Assembly (NCBI GenBank): GCA_963924555.1
Contig: OZ004584.1
Span: 3,099,001-3,163,000, forward strand
Reading direction: 5' to 3'
Source: Crambe crambe
Lineage: Eukaryota > Porifera > Demospongiae > Poecilosclerida > Crambeidae
Length of the DNA stretch: 64,000 bases
The position numbers were made by a program, and so were the translations under genes. This document shows, in pieces, positions 38,058 through 51,300 of this stretch. Numbering within the stretch: position 1 is the first letter of the stretch; the number at the start of each line of letters is the position of its first letter. The notes under the pieces were generated by a model. The model worked only from the letters and a program-made list of their open reading frames with translations, did not search any database and had not been told where the DNA came from.

Positions 38058-39844
38058 TGTTCAACTTGAAGAAGGCAACACAGCTTGAAGTTCTCAGATG
38101 ATTATTAATTTTTCCTCTTGATCTAAAGTTTTCTGTGTTATGGAGTGCAAGCAATGGTTCATGGAGTTCTAGAAGTACGTACTATTATCACAGGCCTGTA
38201 GCAAGCAAAACTCAAGTGGTGGGCATGTTGTTTTGACCACATAGAGCACAAACACTGGTATATTTGTTTAAGCATAAAGCACCATGGGTCCAGCAACTAA
38301 GAAAATACAAAAAGATTGCTATGGTAACACATGTCTTGTTCATTAGCTACATATCCTCTGCTAGCTGTTAAACCACCCACATGGATAGTAGTAGATATGT
38401 TGTTTTAGCAGCAGTGATAGCTATTTCAGATACCAGTTGTGTAGGTCAGGGCACTTGTACTATAAGGATGGCATGTCTAGAGAAGGAATTACTGAAGCCA
38501 GTAGGCAGCCAGTGTGCCAGCCACACAAAGATGCACTGGACTGCCAGAATAGACTTGAGTTGTTCTTCTTTCAGGGAAAGGTGTGATGACCCTAGTCTCT
38601 CAAGGGCATATGAAATCGCACCAGAGAAACCACTATAGTCCTACTAGCAATCTTAGCTAGGTATCACTGATGATGTAATGGATGATAATGTTCAAGGCAA
38701 CAGAAAATTACAATGAATTACCCAAAGTTGGGTTAAAAATCCACGCATGCATAGTTGACTGAAACCATATCTTCCCCCCAGTAATAATTCCACAAAGGAG
38801 TATGCATTTTAACCAGAGAGAGCAGTAGCTCTCTCTATGTAGAAATGACGTGGATGCCGGCGGCGCCACATAGCTTAAACTAACACAAAAGTGAAATTCT
38901 AGCTCCCCCACTCAGACTTAACAAAAGCTATTATCCAGCCTACTAGAGCCTACTACAAAGTGCAGACCAAGTTTCAGAAATACGGCAACCAGGTAAGTCG
39001 GATTGCTGTTGTTGTTGTTGTTGTTGTTGTTATTATTATTATTCTTAGACAACCATATCTCTCAAACAACTCAAGGTACAGCTATGATTTCTGGATAAAT
39101 CCACTCCCAATTCTACCAGCTATGATCTTTGGTACTTGTCAATCCTCGAAAGAGTCGATGTAAAAGGAGAGACCACAATACTCGACTAACTTAATTATTG
39201 GAAGCCATTTTTTTTCGATAATACGCATTGGATATCCAATTATTCAAAATCATAATATTACTCAGCTAGCTAAGCTCTAGATCTGTGTGTGCTAGATCAT
39301 AGACTACTCTATCAACTCAGGAATTTCAGATTCACCAATCCATCTACCGGTATAGACTCTATTTCAGATTCATCTGCATCCTTGACCTCCAAGTATAGCT
39401 CAACACTTCAAGCCTTGACTCGCTGATAAATAATCATTGGGCTTCTATGCTATTGGAGAGAACTATTCTTATTTCATCTGTGACATAGAAGAATGAACTC
39501 TATACATAAAACCATAAAAAAAGAGAGGAAAAAAAGACCAGGAACAAGGGAAAAAAATATTTCCGTGCAAATGAAAAAAAATATAGGTGCTCAAAAAAGT
39601 AAGGAAACAAGGGTCGGTATGAAGGATGGAAGGATGGAAATGGTTTGTTCTGTATATCCAGCCTACATATACGTACAACTACCTGACGGCTTAGCTCAGC
39701 AGTGCATGCATTGGAGTAGCATTCAGCTACTAAAGATGCGCCAAAATCACTATAATTATTATGAAACATGTACAATTATAAATCTTCACTTCATTAAAAA
39801 ATAATCACAACAGCTTATATTAAACCTGTTATAATATATTCCAG
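38058..39844. other. Intergenic region, no convincing gene
   Basis: Contains a (GTT)n/(ATT)n tract (39008-39042) and short unsupported open frames. The right end (39690-39844) is the 3' flank duplicated at 31455-31612. Confidence 0.5.
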
Positions 39845-42800
39845 TCATTTGAATACTGTGATGACTTCTCTGATGGCTTGTCTATCAAGAGCACATGATG
39901 TGATTTGTGAAACACAATTGGTGCAGAAAGCCTGAAAAAAAAAATAATAAGAAGAACCAACTAGGATTTTTTAATGGGGGGGGGGGGGGGGGGGAAGAAT
40001 ATTCGTGCGCTTGTGTGTGGGAAAAATTTTCCCTTGGCCATGCCCACTTTTGCCTAGCCACACCTTTTTGGATATCAAACCATCCCCACTTGATGTTTGC
40101 AAAAAACAAGCTAGCAACTGCAATTGTTGATATGTAGAGATTAAGATTACACTCCTATACATGCAGAATATAAAACACTCTCTCTTTATGGTTAATCCAC
40201 TGGCATCATAACCTCATGGGTGTGTGATTGCCACATCATGTCCAGGGGTGTTAATGGACATGTACGATAGTATTATTACATAAATGCAATGAGGAAACTG
40301 GAAGTTTTGGGAGGGAAGCTTCCACCAACCCTGCATGACCATCTCCACTTTACTACAGCCTAAAGCTTATAACAATTATGTTGCCTTTCGGCTGCATCCA
40401 TTATGAATCAGCTATACTTTGAATAAGCTATTGCACATCTCCACGATATCTATTACAGAAAGTTGCACTCCTAGAACACTCTATTATGAGATGCATAATT
40501 GTTACCATTGGCATAAAAATATGACCACTTGAGAAAAGGGGGTCTTACAAAACTTATTTTAAAGCTATACAGTGTTGACGAATAGATACACCATTAATTT
40601 TTGTTCATCTTATGTGTAGCTTTATGATAAGACTACTATCAATTTTAGCTAACATAAATTTTGCAATTTGTTTGATCCATGATTGTATGTGAGGACCTTA
40701 CCTGATGTCCACATGGCAGTATGATAGTATTGATGGGGTTGTCCATGCATATCATACACTTCTTTTCCTTTGAGCTGTTCTCCCTGCTCACTACTGGCTG
40801 TGCATGGACCCGACGAGCCTCCACTAGCACCTTACGCATTTGGTTAGAGCAAGCTACTTCAAAGGGAACCTGAAAGTTTATCAAATCATTGTGCATGGCA
40901 CATAGATGGATAATATTATGCTGCCTCTGTTAAGTATTTACTTACTCATAGGTAATAACTAACTGATGTTCATGTAGTGTCTCATTAGTAAAAGTTTTTC
41001 TCCATCCCAAGCCCCCCCAAATTGTCTACAGTCTTGCCATGCTCATCACAGCTGTCTTATTGACTCCATAATATGGGTGGGGTTACTGATTCCCCTGAAT
41101 TATGGGAACAGAATCTCTTGGTTTGCCTTATAGTAAACCATTTTTCTTACCAATTCCTTACTCCTTTTAAGGAACCTCATTTCTCATCGCAATTCTCAAT
41201 AACGAATCACAAAACTGAGAAATCAATTTTTCTTTGTCAATCTTATAAGGAAACCCAATTTTTCGGTTTCACAATTCCTTAGTAAGGAACCCGATTTCTC
41301 AATTTTGTAATTCCTTACAAGGAAAATCAATTTCTCAGTTTTGTAATTTCGTATAAAGTAACCTGATTTCTTAGTTTCTCAGAAAATCAATTTCTCAGTT
41401 TTGTAATTCCTTATAAGGAAACCAAATTTCAGTTTCTCAGAAAATCAATATCTTGGTTTCGTAATTCCTTTCTCAGATTTTTCATAAGGAGACCTGAATT
41501 TTCAAATTTCCTGTATGAAAACTCTATTTAAACTCCATACAACTTACGAGGAACCTTATTTCAATTTCTCCGATTTATCATTTCTCAAAAAAAATTTTAT
41601 TATTAAATTTGTAGGCCACTTCTTCATTATTTAGCTCCTCAATAGCCTTGGGGTTATAAATAGCTCAACTATTACAAGAGTAAGTATACTGTACGGTATT
41701 ACTCTTTTTCCACCCACCCACCCATCAAGATAAGTTCCCTTATTGCTAGAAATCTTAAGAGCTCTTGGATTTCCTAAAAATTTGTGTCCTGGACTATCAC
41801 ATGTTGTAGTCAGGACATGCACTTTCTGTGTTAATAAAAGGACACCTAGCTTGCTAAGAGACACCTCACTAAGAATTATAGCTTATGAAATCATTACCAA
41901 TACCTTTCCATCAACATCCTTGAGGTCCAGTTTGGCATCGGCTGATATCAAAAGGCGGGCAATTTCAATGTGATTGTTCAAACTGGCCAAATGCAAGGGA
42001 GTAACCATTGAAGCATGAGTCTATGAAAAGTATAATAACTACTGGTAAATTGAATTTATATAATACGTATATATATTTTTAAAACTTGTATACTTACATG
42101 AAACCATGTACCTACAAACTAGTGCAAAAGCTAACATGAAAATTATAATTATAAGTACATGCAGAATGTGTGTATGTATGAATGTATCTAGCTAATGATT
42201 TCGATGCTGTTCATCTAGTCAAAATAGAGGCCATAGTTAGTGCTTTGTTTTCATAATTATTTCCATGCTGGAGTGGCTATCCTAAAAATGGCTATCAAAT
42301 TTACGTAAAGGTGCATTTTGAAATGCAGGGGCCTGATAAATAAGATCTAGCTAGCATAATTATTTAGAAACCTGTAGCCCTAGGCTGTAGCAGCCTGGGC
42401 TAAGTTTGATGATACTAATTCACTCAATAGAGCCATAATTATTAATGGTAGAATGGTTACAGTCGTACTTTAGGGTTATAACCACTGAAATTTTTCTCTA
42501 CATTTTTTTTTTCATTTTCAGATAGCTATGGGTCCATTGATGAAAAAGGAAATATTGCTTTGACTGTCTGTTGCTCCAAGAATACTTGACCTGAGGCAGT
42601 GATATTTTTCCACTTTCACCACTGACTTATAGCTAGCTCTCTGAAAATCCAAAGGAGAAAATTTCAGTTCAGTTACACACATAAATTTTGCTTCATAAAA
42701 ACTTTCATGATGAAATGAGCCAGAGCATGAGATGAGATAATGGCTAGATATTGTATATATATTATGACTTTTTTTTACCACAATTGAGGCTGGCTTTGAA

Positions 42801-45800
42801 ATTTGTTAGCAGCCCTCAAAGTGTTAAAATAAACATCATTGGACAAAGATAGACAATCATTATGTACTTATTAGTACAGTACATGTGACCTGAAGTAACA
42901 ACAATATTTTGTACCTGAGGCACACCCATTGCATGATGATATCTACTTGTGGCATTCTTAAACAGTTTTGGTCATGAACAAATAGGGATTACATAATAAT
43001 ATGGGTTGAATCCTGTCACAGTGTATAGGCTGGCTATGGAACCATATGACTCACTGGAGCGCCTAGACAAACCATTTCATCACGATCCTTCAAGGATGCA
43101 TGTATAAAAAAGGACCAAATGCTGTAGCTAACATTTAACTCACAGAATTGGTGTGGAGAAGAAGCTTGGTGGAAGAGAGAAAAAAATGAAACGACAATTC
43201 ATCGTGCTTTCGCTGTTCTTTTTTATGATGGAAACTATCCTCTGCCAGCATTTTCAATCCTGTGAGGATGTGATTGCAAAGTTCAGAAGTCAAGGCAGAT
43301 ACCTTTTGTCTAGGAGGATCAGATTTGCAAGGCGTACATTTTGTGACCCAGGAGACCAGTAAGTAGCTCTATGTATGTATGCATGTGTGACAATCAGTTA
43401 CTGAATTTCAAATTTTATTTTACATACAGCTCTGTTTCGAAGAAAGTATTCTATTGCCCTGGCAATCTCACGTTTATTTTTAACAACATTTCGGAAGCTG
43501 ATGATGGTCTGAGCTTTGATAGGATCAATAATGTGGATGAAATTGAGCGGGAAAGAGATGGAGTTCTCCTTTGTGAGCGACTTCGCCGATTTCGAAGGCC
43601 CAAGCCAAAACATTTCCCTAGGCCTCCACGACCAACACGAATCCCCAAGCCAAGACGTCTCTCTAGGCCTCCACGACCAACACGAATCCCCAAGCCAACA
43701 CACCTCCAAAGGCCACCACGACCAACATGTGAATACTTGATTGCTGAGCTTGGGAGACAAGGCAGGTACCTTTTGTCGAGAAGAATTCCAAATACAAGAT
43801 CAGCATTATGCAAGGACAGTGGTCCAGGAAGCCAGTAAGTTGATTGCTAGAACTTTGACACCAGACTTTTCTAAAGTAAATCGCAGCTAGAGCAAAAACT
43901 AAACAACAACAACAAAAAAAAATGTCATTTGATATGGTGGTCCAGGAATTGTCCTCTTCAGACTAATAATTATTGTTACTGAATTTTTACTTGCAGAACT
44001 GTTCTGAAGAAAGTATTTTACTGCCGTGGCAATCTCACGTTTATTTTTAACAACATTTCGGAAGCTGATGATGGTCTGAGCTTTGATAGGATCAATGATG
44101 TGGATGAAATTGAGCAGGAAAGAGATGGAGTTCTCCTTTGTGAGCAACTTCGCCGATCTCGAAGGCCCAAGCCAAAACGTCTCCCTAGGCCTCCACGACC
44201 AACACGAATCCCCAAGCCAAAACGTCTCCCTAGGCCTCAACGACCAACACGAATCCCCAAGCCAACACGCCTCCGAAGGCCACCACGACCAACATGTGAA
44301 TACTTGATTGCTGAGCTTGGGAGACGAGGCAGGTACCTTTTGTCAAGAAGAATTCCAAAAACAAGATCAGCATCATGCAAGGACAGTGGTCCAGGAAGCC
44401 AGTAAGTTGATTGCTAAATCTTTCGTGAAGTAAATCCCAGGAAGAGTAAACAACTAAACAAAAACAACAAAACAAAGTGGTCCAGGAATTGTCCTTTAAT
44501 TATTTTTACTGAATTTTTACTTGCAGAACTGTTCTGAAGAAAGTATTTTACTGCCGTGGCAATCTCACGTTTATTTTTAACATTTCAAAGGAGTCGGAAG
44601 CTGATGATGGTCTGAGCTTTGATAGGATCAATGATGTGGATGAAATTGAGCAGGAAAGAGATGGAGTTCTCCTTTGTGAGCGACTTCGACGATTTCGAAG
44701 GCCCAGGCCAACACGCCTCCGCAGACCAACACGCCTCCCAAGACCAACACGCCTCCCCAGGCCAACACGCTTCCCAAGACCTACACACTTTCTCAAGGCA
44801 ACACAGCCAACACGTCTCCCCATGCCAACACCCCCCAGGCCAACACGCCCACCCACTTTCCAGTTTAGCCTTATAGGACAAACAGTCATCTGTGAATTGG
44901 TCCCACCAAACTTGTCTCAACCTTCAATTTTGAAAGCAAGTGCCATGGCTTCGGCTTCGGCTTCAGCTTCAGCTGGGAGTGCAAAAGTTACAACTCGACT
45001 CAGTCTTGGAGAAGAAACCTACGCTTGTGTAGTGCAGGGATAACAAATTATCTCTCTCAACACTGTATGTAGTTACTAACGTTATTTTAATAAGCTGATA
45101 AACTGATAATTTCTTAATGAAGCTGTGCAGATGAAAATTTCTATTATAGAATTCGATGTATAGTTCTAAGTCAAGCATTGCTTAAATCATTGCCAAAAAA
45201 AAAAAAAAAAAAAAGAAGTGGGAGTTCTGGTGTGCTATTACATTTTCAAGTGTTATAAAATGCATGATGAAGTTCCTAATTGATAACTAAATCTGTTACT
45301 TCAGACCTGATCAACATCAATGAAATAATACATAGTCCCATTGATTATTGGATCGAACACATGTGGATACAATTTATACCAGGCCCTTTCGCTTTCCCTC
45401 TGCCCCACAAAAAAAGCGGGGCCTGGGTATGAAGTGAGTAAATTTCATTGCGATTGTGAAAAAAAAAAATCCCTTGTTTTTGAAACAAGATCCACTACAA
45501 TTTTACTCCACCACTACACTGTGAGTCTAGTGAAGTATGGCTCAGAAAAGGTAAATGGGGAGAACCCTGACTTGGCCATCACTGATTAGACTTAGCTGTC
45601 TTGTAGCTTGTACTACATATCAGTGATGGTCTGATCATCTAAAGGAACACCTCCTACGTAAATGAATAGTCATTATAAAGTAGGTATGGAAAAATAAATT
45701 TCGGCCATTCTAAGAAGAACCCTACTGATGTATTATGCATTTACCTGCTTATTGACATCCACTCCACTGTCAATGAGAAGCTTGCACACCTCGACATGAC

Positions 45801-48293
45801 CAGCCTCACTGGCTTCATGCAGGGCAGTGACACCATGATGGAAAACATGCCCGGGAGACAAACCTTCCTCTGCTACAAGATGTTGCAGCTCCTCAGAGTT
45901 TCCAGTGATAGCAGCTAGCAATAACTTGTTTGGTCCCACTGCTAGCATCCTGAAAACAAAATTTATATCTCACTTATGAACATAAGTACGCAGTTTAAAA
46001 GTGAAGAAGTAATGATTAATAGTGTCAGTAATAGGATATGAAATAGATCCATTTCGCAAACCATATGCTCAAGAATTTAAGGCATAAAAACTGTATAGTG
46101 CAAATTTTTCGTGGGTTAAAATTTTCGTGGTTTCGCAAATATTGATGTGTGAACCATATACATTCCCTTATTCTTGTGTATTTTTTTTTTCAAAACCACA
46201 AAATCCACCAAATTTTGACCCACGAAAAATTTGCGCTATACGGTAACAATAATACATCAAATATATATCAGTTTACTTCTTAACTTCATGGAGAGTGCAG
46301 CAATCAAAGGGGGTTTCTCCAGCGACGTTGCTGATGTCCAGTCTGGCCCCCACAGAGAGGAGGTACGCCACACACATCTCACTGTTAGCAGCTGCAGCTT
46401 CATGAAGGGGAGTGGTCAAAGAATCCTCACTCTATAATACGGTAGTGTGTGCCATCAAAGACCATATTCATAGACATTTCTCAAAAATATTATTAGAGCA
46501 GAGTTACACAAAGTGAACCGCATGCAGTTGGCTGGCTGGTGTAATAATTAAGAGACATACATACATACGTAGTGGTCACATGATGGCATAAGAAGGTGGT
46601 GTAGTGGTAAGACAATAAGAAAGGGTGGTCCACTTGTAAGTTTAAAGGTCAAACAATGAGGTGCTCCATAAGTGTATCAGTTTAATTCTGAATTTTATTT
46701 GGGGGGGGGGGGGGGGGGGGGGGAACAAGTCATTATTTAGGGCCTCGCCCCTTGAAATAAACAACATTCATAATTACCTGAATATTGATATCAGCTCCAT
46801 TTTCATGTAACAGCTTAACTAAGTCAACATTTCCATCGGCAGCTGCTATCAACAGTGGAATTTGACCAGATGATCCTACTGGATTCACCTAAAAACAAAA
46901 CATGTCCCCGTTACCACAAACATGTAATGTACTGAATAAAATTTAGCAATTTTGTACTTCTATTATACTAAAAGGACTATTACTGAGAGTTAACAATCAA
47001 TTTTATTTATTAATGCTAAGATATCATTAGTAGCTATTATTAAGACCTAGGAGTATAATGAAGGCTGGTCTCCCATTGCCCCTATTAATTGACTCACATT
47101 CGCTCCATGCTCAATGAGAGACTTGGCAAAGTTGTTTAAGCCGTCCTCACAAACCCGCACCAAAGCTGAACATGGTGAATACTTGTCCACCATTGTGTTA
47201 GCATTCACCATACCAGCCTTTAATAGTTCACTACATGAAACAGGTACAAATATCTAATACAAAGGCTGTAAACAAGGCATTTTTATAATTACAATTTCTA
47301 TGGGAGCTTATGCTAGTGCAACTAATCAATGTAGAAATCGAACTCTGATTAGCTCAAATGAGCCATTTCAAAAAATAAAAAATTCTTTGCTCAACTACCC
47401 AATTAGGGTGTCCAATTAGGGTGTCTTCTTTTTTATCTCTAATGATGTGGGTGATCCTCAAATTAATTTGGAAAGGGACGAAGAATTTCATTGTAAAAGT
47501 TCTACACAAGTGGATGATGATAAGTTTGGTAAAGGATGTCATGACTACATGCTTATGATTACAATAATGTAGAACCCCCTCCCCTTTCTTTTGGGTGGGA
47601 GCTAAAGTATAAAGAGAATTATTTCTACCACAAATACGTAGAATCATCAATCAATCTGACAGGATTAATTATGTGATGGTCCCTGGATAATTAGACATTA
47701 GCTTTCCATTCTTGGAATTTGTGACAGAAATTTTGAAGAAAAAAATTATTTTTTTTCCACAAGGGCCAACCACATACATTCCAAGTAGAAAAAAAAAACA
47801 ACAACTAGAAATGGCCTATAGTGTCAGTTGGATATTTGGTAAGGGTCATCACTCTGCTATTTTACTTGGTGCATATAATTATCCAACTTGAAGACTACAC
47901 CACTTACTTGAACTCGGTGTGATTTTTTGTCTCAATACACTTGAGCAGCTGATCAGGTCCTGAAGTGAGAACTCTCAGAGTTTGCTTGAGTCTCTCATAG
48001 CGATTCTTCAGCCATGATATCTCACCCTCCAGAGAAAATGAAGAACCACTCTCCTATTAACAGCAGATGATGAGAGGATGGAACAATTATGCATATACTA
48101 GGGAGTGGAGTGGAGTGTGGGTAGCATAGGAGGAAGTATGGGGTAGCAGGGGAGGAAGTATGGGGTAGCAGGGGAGGAAGTATGGGGTAGCAGGGGAGGT
48201 GGGATAGCAGGGGAAGAAGGAAAGGAAGGGTATCGGGACCATCCCCCTTCCTCCCTCCCCCTCCCCCCCCCCCCCCCCAAAAAAAAAAAAAAA

Positions 48294-48358
<65 letters not shown>

Positions 48359-51300
48359 TAATAATAAAAATTCATGGACATTTTCCAGCTACATAGCTAT
48401 AGCTAGATGTCATGGAGTTACATTCCCTTTGGTTTATAGAGAAAAAAAGGGCAATATTAGATTGTTAATCGAAAAATTAATGGTGTGTCATAATTATTTT
48501 AAAATAGAATTCAGCATGAATCCAATATCTATATATATAATCTCTCTGCCTGAACTATAGTACTCAATCACACCAAAAAATTACTACAAGACACTATAAT
48601 ATTATTATTACACCAAAATACTATATGATGCACACCACCTTTATACCACTCACTATGAATAGTGTCTACATATGGAGATAGATTATGATATTAATGGTCA
48701 TACTCTATATGATAATTCATTAGATTCTCGGTACAGTACAGAGAGTTGCTATTGTTCACTGAAAAGAGTAGTTCTTGCTAATTCGAAATGGAAGGAAATT
48801 CATCGAGTGGGAGTGGAAATCAGTTCCTCTTTACAAGTGTCGCTAAAAATAACCAAGATACCGATTCCAACGAAAGTGCTGATTTGAAACTCCAGCAAGC
48901 GAAATCCCACGGGAGAGTAACACAGACAGCTATTGTAGTTCTAATGCTAGCAGTGGTTGCTGCAGCATTGACAGCGGTTGCTGTAATTCTGAATAACAAT
49001 ATCAAAACGCTAGGAAACAGAATTGAAGAACTGGAGGCTCGAGTAAATGATAATAACTACTCAGAGAATGCTTCAGTTGGGTTGCATTCTAGCTTCACTC
49101 AACTCTCGAGTAGAGTGAACAAGACTTTAAATGATGCTGTAGTGGCAAGAGAGAGCAGTATTTCAGAGCTGTATAATCGTGTTGATGAGCTTTATGCTTC
49201 TCTTGAGGCAGCCAACTCTTCGAGATATGCTGGATGCTATGAAGAGAGAGCCTTTTGTACCATTTCAGGAAGAAACAACGCACACTACAGAGGCTGCAGA
49301 ACTGGCCGCATCTCTGCTAACATTTCTGTAAGTTAAGTAGCCACATGTACGTATGTATAGGATCCATTAGCATTCACCTTGCCCCTTTAATTATAACCGT
49401 TATAACTTCCTCAATTCTTAACCAAATTTCAAATTTCAAAACCCAACTCATAGAGTGGGTGATAATCTCTCTGCTGGCTCTTCAATTGTGAAATTTGGTC
49501 AAGAATTGAGAAAGTTAGAGCAGATTTTAATTAGCAAGCAAATGTGAAATTTAATAGAGATTAGATAATCCTCATTCTTATTCTCGAGATTACAAGTAGC
49601 CTTGGGGCTGTAATTTGGTAGTCTTCCTCTGGCCTAGCAGGTAGACTAAAATTATAGGTGTTCTAGTTTCAAAATCCCCCCTCTCTAATGTATGTAAGAA
49701 AAAGAAATCCATAGACATGTGTGTGGTACGTAAGTATTTGTGGCTATTTTTTAAGCATTTTTTGGTACACTAGCTCTGACTCACATACTATAGTGGATCT
49801 TCATGATAGAGTACTACTATATACAATATCTGTCATGGAAGATATTCTTGGTGCAAGCTTTTAATAAGAAACATACTTTGTCTAGCCATGGAAGAAAAGG
49901 TCATTTCATTACAGGGGTACGACACTTTCAGGTCACCACTGGTTACAGGGACACTACACTTTCAGGTCACCATTGGTTACAGGGGTACTACATTATCAGG
50001 TCACCATTAGTTACAGGAACACTACACTTTCAGGTCACCATTGGTTACAGGGGTACGACACTTTCAGGTCACCACTGGTTACAGGGACACTACACTTTCA
50101 GGTCACCATTGGTTACAGGGGTACTACATTATCAGGTCACCATTAGTTACAGGAACACTACACTTTCAGGTCACCATTGGTTACAGGGGCACTACACTAT
50201 CAGGTCACCATTGGTTACAGGGGCACTACATTTTCAGGTCACCATTGGTTACAGGGGCCCTACACTTTCAGGTCATACTTTCAGGTCACTTAATCATTGC
50301 ATGCAGGAGCACTACACTGTCGGCGTGAGATGTGAACTTCGCTCTAACATTGAAGGGTTGATGGAAGCAAGTCAAATAATGGCAGAAGAGTCAAAAATGC
50401 ACTGTGAATGTGGAATGGTCTACATCGCCAACGACACAGCTGATGCTCATGGACCCATAGACAGCGGCATTGAAGCACAGTGTGCCATCGTCATCACACG
50501 CTGTCCTCTCTTCCTTCCATGATGAGTCTTCTTTACAACAAAGATCACACTTCACTTCATCATGAGTCATCTTTAGAGAGATCACTGTACACACACACAC
50601 TATATTGTTGTATGTAGCTACACACCTGACCAAATATACTGTGTTCTATGAATTATTTTTCATGGAGAAATTTTATGTGGACTGAAAAAAATTCATGGTC
50701 TGTATGTCCATGTGTACAGTTATATACAACAGCCTTAATAAAACACAAACATCGAATCCATTTTTTTGCAAATGACTTCTCCATCATGAAATTACATACA
50801 TAATGAATGCCATGGTGTTTACTGTTATAAACCACACCCACTAATACATTTTCCTCATAGATAAGCCATTGAATAACTCCCTCATATTTCATGATTATAC
50901 ACTAACTGAGCATGCAAAGCATTAAATATTTTATTATTTTACCTGTCTGATCATACTGACTGGTTCCAGTGTGTGCAGAGAAGTGTCTACAACGGATTCA
51001 GTAGTGTGAGTCTTTCTCTCCAGCTGAGATATCATGGTCTTGGTTTCCTCCATCGCTTGTTCCACTCTTCTACCAATGGAAGTCCCTTTCTCATCCACTT
51101 CCTGCAATCATTCATAACTCAATAGGTCATGTGACTCTCCAGAATAGATTCCATTGGCTGCTACTATCTTACTAAAGATAAAAGATGCCCTTATCCACAC
51201 CATTCAAAAGCTATACTCCTATAATATTGTAGGGGAACACTATATAAAGGGAACTCACACACACTTAGTTCACTCAATGGTCTACACAGAAGGAGGAAAA

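Noticed and set aside
43398..44920. Minus-strand Trp/Arg-rich frames (SWRPRETFWLG)
   Set aside because: Antisense of the Pro/Arg repeats of the real plus-strand gene.
49803..50306. Minisatellite frame as an ordinary N-terminal coding exon
   Set aside because: No start codon context or domain, and the clean acceptor at 50306 with matching phase favours an intron. Kept only as a possible alternative-splicing source.
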